Shown here: positions 6,653 to 12,867 of the stretch, in pieces
Layout of the letters: each line of letters opens with the position of its first letter
How positions within the stretch are numbered: the stretch's first letter is position 1
DNA from: JAGOLU01 sp964542665
GTDB lineage: Bacteria; Patescibacteriota; Microgenomatia; UBA1406; GWC2-37-13
Assembly (NCBI GenBank): GCA_964542665.1
Contig: CAZIUF010000025.1
Span: forward strand, 1 to 13,900
Direction of reading: 5' to 3'
DNA: 13,900 bases
Position numbers and translations under genes: made by a program
Notes under the pieces: generated by a model
What the model was told of the DNA's origin: nothing
Databases searched by the model: none
The model's input: the letters and a program-made list of their open reading frames with translations, nothing else

Positions 6653-7999
6653 TTAGTATGCTTCAGGCTCAATCACCTGGGCGATGATTGTATGTCCGGC
6701 TGCAACACGTTGACCAACTGAAAGGCTATCCAAAACCTTGTATGATACTGGCAAATAAATATCTACTCGTGAGCCAAAATGAATCACTCCGATGCGCTCA
6801 CCTTGAACCAAGGTGGTCTGAGTCCCAAAAAATAGCTCTACGCGACGGGCCAAAAATCCAGTCAGCAGGGCCATCTGATAATGCGGAGCATGAGTGGGAG
6901 CGATCATCAGGAGCTTACCTGCATTGTGGCTTGCATCCGGCTGATACGCGAGGCGATGTCCCGCGCCAATCTCTTTCACTTGTGTGATCACGCCTGTAGT
7001 TGGGATCCGGATGATGTGCTGATCAAAAACGCTCATAAATACCCCAACCCGCATAACTTGAGTAGTTGAATGCTCAGGATGGACAACTGTTGCGATCTCG
7101 ACAACGGTGCCATCAACAGGTGCGTATGCGCTATCTTTTTGCTGAACAACTTTACGTTTATTGTCTCTAAAAAATCGAGCGAATACAGCCACAGACAAGA
7201 CGCAAAGAGCGCATATGAGACTACTCCCCCACTCTAGTCCATACGCTAACGCAATCGTCGATAATAGGGCTCCCGTGACAAGAGAAATTGCCAGATACTT
7301 ACTTACCACAGTGTTTATTCTGATACCTGATCCTAGATCATAGGTGTGATGGAGCTCATATGGCTCATGTTCCTGGTTAAATCGAAGCGTGTGGATATGA
7401 GCCGGGGGTAAGTTGCGCCAAACATAGGTATGTGCACTGCGATACCTATCCTGGAGATCGTGCAAATACTGGTCGTGCGCCTTGTCTTTAACGAGAAGTC
7501 GCTTGATTCTACGTAAAATGATGTATTCGATATACGTCACCTCTCCTCCGGGTTTTAACACACGTTTATATTCATCAATAACTTCCTTGACCAGGCTCAC
7601 AGGTAAGCTATTAAAAGGAAGGGTTGAAATGATGTGATCAAATGATTTATTGGGTTGATCTGCAGTTACTTTACGAATATCTGCACAGAGGATATGCACT
7701 GTGGCACCTCGTGATCGGGCCTCTGAGATATGGGTTTTCAAGTTTTGCTCGAGTTTGTGAGTAAGGTGCTCATTGAGCTCTACGACCCACAGTACATCAC
7801 CAGCACCGAGATTTTTGAGGAGTATTTTTGTGACTGGTCCGTCGCCAGCTCCAACCTCAAGGATGGTTCTGTGTGGTCGTTTATCACTGGTAGTTGGACG
7901 AGCAAGCTCGATAGATGCTGCTTTGCCCGTTGCAAATAAAGCCCCCACCTCTTGGTGGTTTTTCAAAAATTCGCGCCAAAAAGTCAGTTGTCCTCTCAT
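6653..7999 (-). CDS. Fusion protein: PmtA-like phospholipid N-methyltransferase + phosphatidylserine decarboxylase
   Basis: One continuous 448-aa frame joins two enzymes. Residues 1-~225 are a class I SAM methyltransferase: an N-terminal segment like that of PmtA (FWREFLKNHQEVGALFATGK), motif I ILEVGAGDGPVT (46-57), acidic E74 in VVELNE, ADIRK (106-110), STLPFNSLP (125-133) and KPGGEVTYIEY (149-159). Two hydrophobic segments follow (about 235-273). Residues ~275-448 are a short-type phosphatidylserine decarboxylase: FFRDNKRK (276-283), APVDGTVVEI with D296, FMSVFDQHIIRIP with H328, and HFGSRVDIYLP, where the G409-S410 bond is expected to self-cleave and leave the pyruvoyl group on S410. All D/H/S triad residues are present. 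The predicted pathway is PS to PE to N-methyl-PE. The methyltransferase substrate is inferred from similarity and from fusion; a KsgA-like RNA role is less likely because NLPY is absent. Confidence 0.88.
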   Translation of the reverse strand: MRGQLTFWREFLKNHQEVGALFATGKAASIELARPTTSDKRPHRTILEVGAGDGPVTKILLKNLGAGDVLWVVELNEHLTHKLEQNLKTHISEARSRGATVHILCADIRKVTADQPNKSFDHIISTLPFNSLPVSLVKEVIDEYKRVLKPGGEVTYIEYIILRRIKRLLVKDKAHDQYLHDLQDRYRSAHTYVWRNLPPAHIHTLRFNQEHEPYELHHTYDLGSGIRINTVVSKYLAISLVTGALLSTIALAYGLEWGSSLICALCVLSVAVFARFFRDNKRKVVQQKDSAYAPVDGTVVEIATVVHPEHSTTQVMRVGVFMSVFDQHIIRIPTTGVITQVKEIGAGHRLAYQPDASHNAGKLLMIAPTHAPHYQMALLTGFLARRVELFFGTQTTLVQGERIGVIHFGSRVDIYLPVSYKVLDSLSVGQRVAAGHTIIAQVIEPEAY

Positions 8000-8040
8000 A
8001 GTGGGTGTAAGCCGATTGCGATCGGTGTGAGATTGGCCAT
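7996..8040 (-). CDS. Possible 14-codon leader ORF coupled to the Pmt-Psd fusion
   Basis: An ATG at 8040 opens a short frame (MANLTPIAIGLHPL) whose TGA overlaps the ATG of the fusion gene as ATGA. The fusion has no Shine-Dalgarno, so translational coupling would explain its initiation. It lies downstream of the TATAAT at 8078-8083. It is too short to prove and could be chance. Confidence 0.3.
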   Translation of the reverse strand: MANLTPIAIGLHPL

Positions 8041-8077
8041 ATAAAACAATAGGTTAAGACACTTATTTTGTGTGGCT

Positions 8078-8083
8078 ATTATA
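8078..8083 (-). promoter_or_regulatory. -10 candidate upstream of the Pmt-Psd fusion
   Basis: Perfect TATAAT on the minus strand in the 127-nt gap between the PAP2 gene and the fusion. Transcription would start near 8071, giving a leader of about 72 nt to the fusion ATG. The -35 is weak. Confidence 0.45.
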
Positions 8084-8126
8084 GCGCATCACGCGTTTCT
8101 GAGAAGCCGTAGTGTGCTGTACAGTA

Positions 8127-8711
8127 TTAAGAGATCAGGTACTTAGCGAGTATCACACTCATGGTCCCCACGATGACTCCCCCGACGATATCTAGCACAT
8201 AGTGCCGCTTCGTCAGGACAGTGGATGTGATGATGAGTGCTCCGACGATGACGACGACAATATTCGTGACCGTATTTTGCGTCCAGCTAAATACCATCAG
8301 GATCACGGTCATATACACGTGCATGCTGGGACACGCGTTGTTTTGTCTGTCGACCCGATGGACAAGCTGCAGGATCCGATACGAAAGCCCATTTCCTATC
8401 GGATATATACACTCTACATAGGTTGGCATGAGGATAAATGCTCCATATCCGATCACTGATGCAATGAGGGTGGTGAGGGTCAAGAGTTGTATCTCAGGGA
8501 TTGGGCGGAAAAAGATAGAAATGTAGGTAAAGATGATCCAAGGAAAGTATGCGAATACATAGGGATACACAAATGCAGGCACAAGCGGGAGCTGACGATC
8601 AAGTTTGTGCTTTGGGGCAAAACCACCCTTTACAAACCGATTGATCGGTGAATATCCGAGTATGAGGAGGGTATTTGACAAAAAAAGAAATAAAGGCCAA
8701 GTAGTGAGCAT
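8127..8711 (-). CDS. PAP2-superfamily membrane phosphatase / head-group transferase
   Basis: Polytopic membrane protein of 194 aa with about six helices. PAP2 catalytic motifs are present: CPSMH (127-131) corresponds to the PSGH motif, and TKRHYVLD (167-174) supplies the nucleophilic histidine H170 and D174. The segment KLDRQLPLVPAFVYPYV matches the region seen before the first motifs in PAP2 proteins of the IPC-synthase-like branch. These enzymes remove phosphate from phosphatidic acid, PGP or polyprenyl diphosphate, or transfer head groups, at the outer membrane face. Position next to pssA and the Pmt-Psd fusion suggests a lipid substrate, which is inference. The ATG has no Shine-Dalgarno; a weak TATCTT lies 11 nt upstream. 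Confidence 0.85.
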   Translation of the reverse strand: MLTTWPLFLFLSNTLLILGYSPINRFVKGGFAPKHKLDRQLPLVPAFVYPYVFAYFPWIIFTYISIFFRPIPEIQLLTLTTLIASVIGYGAFILMPTYVECIYPIGNGLSYRILQLVHRVDRQNNACPSMHVYMTVILMVFSWTQNTVTNIVVVIVGALIITSTVLTKRHYVLDIVGGVIVGTMSVILAKYLIS

Positions 8712-8739
8712 ATTTAGTGCTAAAGATATGAGTCTTCAA

Positions 8740-9441
8740 TCATACAGGATGACCTACTGTATGAGCGGCGACTGGAAGACTGTTTCTGGCAAATATTGTG
8801 CCGCTTGTGATGGAATCAAACAGAGATCGTCCTCTTTCGACAAACGGTAATACATCTCGACTTAGCACATAGCCATAAGCCTCGAGATATAGTCTGTGAT
8901 CTGCTAGAAACATAATTTGTGACCGAGGGAATCCGTGGTCCCCGAGTGCAAACCATGGATAGGTATTTCTATTGTTTGCTGCATAGAATGAGCCGGTATC
9001 AATGGGATTAGTTTTATGCCTGAGTATATGTCCATTTAGTTGTGTGTGCCAAACATAGTCATTGGATGAAGATGCCTTTTCAGCTCTTTCCGGTGCGACA
9101 ATTCCAGCATCAGTGAGCGGTCTTGTCCCCAAATATAGTGTATTAAAATTACATACATGTTGCGGATCTATAACATGAACGCTGAGGTCATACGGGTATG
9201 GAGGTCTATATACGGTTACTCTCGCATCATCGGCTGCGAGAACAATTGCATGTGTCTGAGTTTTTTTCCAATCCACAGCACTTTGTATGTTGGTTTGCGT
9301 AAGTCTTGCTAGTGCAGCGGCGACTTGAAGTCGAGCCTCTATCTCAGCTTCGGCTTGGTCTATTGATTCGAGACCAAAGTGGTCCACTAGTTCTTGAACT
9401 GAGGGAACAGCAATATAGTTCATTTGTTCTTGGAAACGCAT
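8740..9441 (-). CDS. Unrecognised soluble protein, 233 aa
   Basis: I do not recognise this protein. It has no signal peptide, no membrane helix and very few cysteines. The N-terminal ~60 residues look helical (SVQELVDHFGLESIDQAEAE, then an Ala- and Glu-rich stretch); the rest is mixed with many aromatic and His residues (YRPPYPYDLSVHVIDPQHV, YPWFALGDHGFPRSQ, DHRLYLEAYGYVLSRDVLPF). No standard nucleotide-binding or hydrolase motif is visible. It lies 28 nt upstream of the PAP2 gene on the same strand and may be cotranscribed. A TTGACT (9474-9479), 16-nt spacer and TAGACT (9452-9457) sit 10 nt before the ATG, which supports this start. Confidence 0.7.
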   Translation of the reverse strand: MRFQEQMNYIAVPSVQELVDHFGLESIDQAEAEIEARLQVAAALARLTQTNIQSAVDWKKTQTHAIVLAADDARVTVYRPPYPYDLSVHVIDPQHVCNFNTLYLGTRPLTDAGIVAPERAEKASSSNDYVWHTQLNGHILRHKTNPIDTGSFYAANNRNTYPWFALGDHGFPRSQIMFLADHRLYLEAYGYVLSRDVLPFVERGRSLFDSITSGTIFARNSLPVAAHTVGHPV

Positions 9442-9451
9442 GCTACGTCAT

Positions 9452-9479
9452 AGTCTAGTGAGTATCCAGTCAGAGTCAA
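9452..9479 (-). promoter_or_regulatory. Candidate promoter of the 233-aa protein gene
   Basis: On the minus strand TTGACT (5 of 6) and TAGACT (4 of 6) are spaced by 16 nt, and the -10 ends 10 nt before the ATG, the same spacing as at obgE. Confidence 0.4.
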
Positions 9480-9494
9480 CTACTTGTTACAACC

Positions 9495-9827
9495 TCACTG
9501 ACTTAGATTGAAGCACCAGTTCATCTCAACAACAGATAAATTTGCATCTACCTGGACCTGGTGTGTTGTCTTGAATTTGCCATAGTCGGCAGTAATCTTG
9601 GCTAGCATTTCTTCTTTAGATCCTTTGATTGATTTGCTTCCTATCTCCACATACACCTCGATAGTCGCGCCATTCACCGTACGTTCATACGGAAAGGTAT
9701 AGATGGCTACATCGGATAAGGGTCTATCAATAGATTTTGCAACACTCACATTCAAATGCTTGATAAGTTCAATTAGAAGTCCCTCCTCTACTTTGTGCTT
9801 GTCGTATTCGATTTTGACCACAGGCAT
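9495..9827 (-). CDS. MIF/4-oxalocrotonate tautomerase-like protein
   Basis: A 110-aa protein that begins Met-Pro, so removal of Met would expose the N-terminal proline that acts as the catalytic base in the tautomerase superfamily. Length and layout resemble the MIF-type two-repeat fold: an early amphipathic helix (LIELIKHLNVSVAKSIDRP), a strand pair (VAIYTFPYERTV, ATIEVYVEIGS), a second helix (KEEMLAKITADYG) and a late strand (SVVEMNWCFN). The substrate is unknown. The assignment rests on Pro-1, size and secondary-structure pattern, so it is tentative. It starts 15 nt after the metG stop. A weak TATTAC (9834-9839) lies 6 nt before the ATG; no Shine-Dalgarno is present. Confidence 0.55.
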   Translation of the reverse strand: MPVVKIEYDKHKVEEGLLIELIKHLNVSVAKSIDRPLSDVAIYTFPYERTVNGATIEVYVEIGSKSIKGSKEEMLAKITADYGKFKTTHQVQVDANLSVVEMNWCFNLSQ

Positions 9828-9842
9828 AAATTTGTAATAAGT

Positions 9843-11272
9843 TTATATAGCTATCCTTGGAAATAATGGTGCGATTTTCTCAATTTTTCCAGAGGTGACT
9901 TTCACGATCTGCTCCCCTACTTCGGGGAAAAAAGGCGTCAGTGATGAACCAATAGCTGAAAGTTGTGAAAGTACGCTCAGCATAAAGGCACTTCGCTCAC
10001 TAGCCGACTTGGCCCATGGCTCGAAGGTATTAAATGACTTGTTAATCTCTTTGACTTGTTCCCAAAGAGAAATAAGGGATAGTTGATAGTTGATAGTTGA
10101 TAGTGGATCAGTGGATCCTTCGACAGGCTCAGGATGACGGTCATTTGGTATTTCCAATCCATCCTTTGCAGCGATTGCACAGGTACGACTGACTAGATTT
10201 CCAAGCTCATTTGCGAGATCGGCAGTATGCAGTTGGGCCATACGAGCATCGCTATAGTCCCCATCGTCATGAGGAGGTATCTCACGCAGGAGATAGTACC
10301 GTGTGGCGCTCAAGCCATACTTTTTCACGAGCTCAGATGGATCAACAACATTTCCCAGTGTTTTACTCATTTTTTGACCCGCACTGGTAATGAATCCATG
10401 CGTATAGAGATGGGTCGGGAGCGGAAGTCCGGCAGACTGCAACATCGCTGGCCAATAGATCCCGTGAAACTTGATGATATCTTTTCCGATCACATGGATA
10501 CGCATGTCTGAGGCTTCCCAGTAGGATTTATACTGACTCTCATCTCCGCCAAACCCAAGAGCAGTGATATAGTTTGTGAGCGCGTCATACCAGACGTACA
10601 TGTTCTGTGTTGCGTCCCCAGGTACTGGGATACCCCATCCTTTGGTTCGGGTGGCTGGTCGAGAAATCGAAAAATCCTGCAATCCCTTTTTCACAAAGTT
10701 CAGCAACTCATCACGTCGATAACTGGGAAATATTTTGAGCTTTTCAGACTCAAGAAGATCCTCNNNNNNNNNNGGAACTTTTGGTATTTTGACAGAGCAA
10801 AAAAGTAGTTCTCCTCTACCACGACCTCGAGCTTGCGATTGTGATGTGGACAAACGTTGTCTAGAAACTCGCCATCAGCATAAAACGTTTCACAGCCGAC
10901 GCAATACAGACCGGTGTATGACTTTTTATAGATATCCTTTTTGCTGAGTTCCCAGAGTTTTTGACAGCCACGGGCATGTTCTGGTGAGCTGGTACGAATA
11001 AACACATTGTTAGAGATCTGATACGTCTTGAGGAGATCTTGAAAGATCGCCACCTTTTCATCAACGAATTCTTGGGTCGACTTCCCCGCTTTTTGGGCAC
11101 TTTCGACGTTTTTCAGGGCATTTTCATCGGTGCCAGCGGTAAAAAGCACCTCATGCCCAGCAGCACGGAGAGATCTGGCCAAAGCATCACTTTGGACATA
11201 CTCAAACGCATGTCCGATGTGTGGGTTACCGTTTACATACGGAATCGAGGTGGTGAGGAGGATGCGAGACAT
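9843..11272 (-). CDS. metG: Methionyl-tRNA synthetase, interrupted by a 10-N assembly gap
   Basis: Class I aminoacyl-tRNA synthetase charging tRNA-Met. The N-terminal part has NPHIGHAF (HIGH motif) and a cysteine knuckle (CVGCETFY, then CPHH) expected to bind zinc. The second part has RTKGWGIPVPGD, YVWYDALTNYITALG, HVIGKDIIKFHGIYWPA and QKMSKTLGNV (KMSKS variant), then the helical anticodon-binding domain. The two parts are in different frames only because the Ns at 10764-10773 do not preserve phase: 2 modulo 3 missing bases would restore one frame, so the real gap is not 10 nt. The start is placed at the second ATG (11272, MSRILLTTSIPY), because the ATG at 11281 overlaps the TATAAT. A repeat-derived peptide lies within the anticodon domain. 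There is no C-terminal tRNA-binding (Trbp111-like) extension. Confidence 0.92.
10078..10140. repeat. Repeat element inserted in frame within metG
   Basis: Four tandem copies of a 7-nt unit (GATAGTT, 10078-10105, the last imperfect) adjoin a 24-nt sequence around CCTTCGACAGGCTCAGGATG (10117-10136). The second part resembles dispersed repeats common in bacterial intergenic DNA, whose translation gives the recognisable peptide RHPEPVEGS. Here it is read in frame and adds about 22 residues to MetRS. Confidence 0.7.
10764..10773. other. Assembly gap (10 N)
   Basis: A run of exactly ten N inside metG, between the codons for SKYQKF and EDLLESEK. The reading frame across it is broken, so the run is a placeholder rather than a measured length. 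Confidence 0.95.
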
Positions 11273-11279
11273 GGTGGTC

Positions 11280-11285
11280 ATTATA
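11280..11285 (-). promoter_or_regulatory. -10 element of metG
   Basis: Perfect TATAAT on the minus strand, 7 nt before the ATG at 11272. It overlaps the upstream ATG (11281), so that codon cannot be in the mRNA if this promoter is used. Confidence 0.6.
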
Positions 11286-11315
11286 GTTGAAAGTCATCAG
11301 GTTGAAAGTCAATTA
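11286..11315. repeat. Two tandem 15-nt units between metG and the L,D-transpeptidase
   Basis: GTTGAAAGTCATCAG is followed by GTTGAAAGTCAATTA (first 11 nt identical). The array forms the -35 to -10 spacer region of the metG promoter and contains TCATCAGG, shared with the array at 12643-12700. Confidence 0.5.
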
Positions 11316-11362
11316 AGGTGGAAAGGATCAAATTCTTAATTATTAATTCAAAAATTATCGGG

Positions 11363-11368
11363 TATTAT
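11363..11368 (+). promoter_or_regulatory. -10 element of the L,D-transpeptidase gene
   Basis: TATTAT ends 6 nt before the ATG at 11375 within AT-rich DNA. It predicts a leaderless mRNA and rules out the longer frame from GTG 11318. Confidence 0.55.
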
Positions 11369-11374
11369 AGATAT

Positions 11375-12640
11375 ATGGCCGAACACAGAGCACTACTCAT
11401 ACGTTTTATTGTGTTTTTTTCTGTTATTACGGTCGTAGGAGGAATAAGTTTATATATACGAGCAGGCCTGGTTGGTGTTGATAGTGCCAAATACAAAGCG
11501 CAACAATTACAGATATACCTATCCTCTATCCGGCCGAGTTATCAGATAGATATCACAAAATATCAAACCCAGGTAGATGCATCGCTTGTCTCACTCTCTC
11601 ACCCCTGGACACCGCTCCTCCTCGGTCAGGTCAATGCGATCGATCGCACACTCACTCAACTAGATGTCGAGGTAAAAAAGGCATATACGCAAAAATATAC
11701 CTCTACTCAACGTAGCTTGATTGATTCAAAATCAAAACTCGATGGTTTCCTTCAAGACTACACCGGACAAGATATCCCCGCTTTGGGAAGTGCCCAAGAA
11801 TATATTGCAACGAGAAGCGCGGCCATCAGAGAAAGCTCACAATCCACCTCGCTCCCGCTTGATGATCTCATCGAACTCACCCATGAAGTGGATGATCATA
11901 GGATATATCTACAGTCAGAGATTTATGCGTTCCGTAAAGATCAGTTTACAAACCAGGTAAGCACGATTTTGGGCGACATTGATGGATATGTGCCCTTTTT
12001 CGAAAAACGTGGTTCCGAGGGGCAACTCGTGAGTCGACTCAAGGCCGTCCAGGCACAAGTTTTATCTATGCAAAAGCTTGAGCCAGATATGGAGATGCTA
12101 GAAACTATGAATACGCAGATTAAAAATGAAATCTACCCCACACTCGCTGATGCGCAGGTGAAGCGTGATGCAATCACCGAAAAAGAACAAACAGAATACC
12201 GGCAAAAGCTCGCCGAGCTGGCCCGGGCCCAAACTGGTGTGCCAGAGTCGCCAATCAAAGAAGGGAAAGTCATCTACATCAGCACATCAGCACAACGTTT
12301 GTATGCATATGAGGACGGAGCATCGATATTTAGCTATGCCGTACCTGTCACCACCGGAAACTCGGGACATCAGACGGTCCGTGGTGAGTTTGCGATCTTC
12401 CAAAAGACTACCAACTTCACGATGAGATCTCCATTTCCAGATGATCCCTATACGTTATTTGTAAAGTACTGGATGCCATTTTATAGCGGATATGGGCTTC
12501 ATGATGCTCCCTGGCGTGGAACTTTTGGTGGACAAGAATATACCTGGAATGGTTCTCATGGCTGTGTAAATATGCGCGAGAGCGAAGTTGCGCGGCTTTT
12601 TGACTGGGCCCCGATTGGGACGAAGGTGATCGTACAATAA
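11375..12640 (+). CDS. Membrane-anchored YkuD L,D-transpeptidase with coiled-coil stalk
   Basis: Exported enzyme expected to form 3-3 peptidoglycan cross-links or attach proteins to the wall. From ATG 11375 the protein has 421 aa: a positively charged start, one membrane anchor (about residues 9-28, IRFIVFFSVITVVGGISLYI), then roughly 250 mostly helical residues rich in Lys, Glu and Gln, likely a coiled-coil stalk, and a C-terminal YkuD domain. The catalytic signature is complete: GLHDAPW with the histidine near 376 and GSHGCVNM with the nucleophilic cysteine near 397. The longer frame from GTG 11318 would put 19 unlikely residues before the anchor. It is divergent from metG, and no Shine-Dalgarno is present. 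Confidence 0.9.
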   Translation: MAEHRALLIRFIVFFSVITVVGGISLYIRAGLVGVDSAKYKAQQLQIYLSSIRPSYQIDITKYQTQVDASLVSLSHPWTPLLLGQVNAIDRTLTQLDVEVKKAYTQKYTSTQRSLIDSKSKLDGFLQDYTGQDIPALGSAQEYIATRSAAIRESSQSTSLPLDDLIELTHEVDDHRIYLQSEIYAFRKDQFTNQVSTILGDIDGYVPFFEKRGSEGQLVSRLKAVQAQVLSMQKLEPDMEMLETMNTQIKNEIYPTLADAQVKRDAITEKEQTEYRQKLAELARAQTGVPESPIKEGKVIYISTSAQRLYAYEDGASIFSYAVPVTTGNSGHQTVRGEFAIFQKTTNFTMRSPFPDDPYTLFVKYWMPFYSGYGLHDAPWRGTFGGQEYTWNGSHGCVNMRESEVARLFDWAPIGTKVIVQ

Positions 12641-12642
12641 AA

Positions 12643-12700
12643 AAGTCGTCAAGTCATCAGGTCATCAGGTCATAAAGTCTGTAAAGTCGAAAGTAGCAAG
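12643..12700. repeat. Degenerate octamer array after the L,D-transpeptidase
   Basis: TCATCAGG (12654-12661), TCATCAGG (12662-12669) and TCATAAAG (12670-12677) are in tandem, flanked by recurring AAGTC at about 8-nt spacing. It starts 2 nt after the stop codon. Confidence 0.55.
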
Positions 12701-12734
12701 TCTGACGCACACTGTTTCTATTCTTGGGATTCTG

Positions 12735-12740
12735 TATAAT
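12735..12740 (+). promoter_or_regulatory. -10 candidate of the metal ATPase leader
   Basis: Perfect TATAAT. Transcription from it would give a leader of about 115 nt before the ATG at 12862, the longest in the window. The -35 is weak. Confidence 0.45.
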
Positions 12741-12785
12741 ATATCCTGAAGAGAAGATCAGTCCACTTCACTGGCGGACGGGCTC

Positions 12786-12867
12786 TCCCACAGGCAGCTT
12801 CATTTTCCCTCAGGAAAATGTGCGGGACTTCCTTCATACTTATCAATTCGTTTATTGACGTATGAAG
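12786..12867 (+). promoter_or_regulatory. Structured leader with two inverted repeats upstream of the metal ATPase
   Basis: The first hairpin is CATTTTCC-CTCA-GGAAAATG (12801-12820, 8 bp), extended outward by TCCC/GGGA (12786-12789 with 12824-12827). The second is CTTCATAC (12832-12839) pairing with GTATGAAG (12860-12867), continued inside by TCAAT/ATTGA, 13 bp in all, and covers the start codon. This could be a start-codon-sequestering RNA hairpin or a dyad operator for a metal sensor. Confidence 0.5.

Noticed and set aside
11318..11374. Longer L,D-transpeptidase start at GTG 11318
   Set aside because: It would include the TATTAT and add 19 residues before the membrane anchor; the ATG at 11375 fits the promoter and signal-anchor layout.
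12643..12700. CRISPR array
   Set aside because: The units are 8 nt with no spacers and are degenerate; no cas genes are near.
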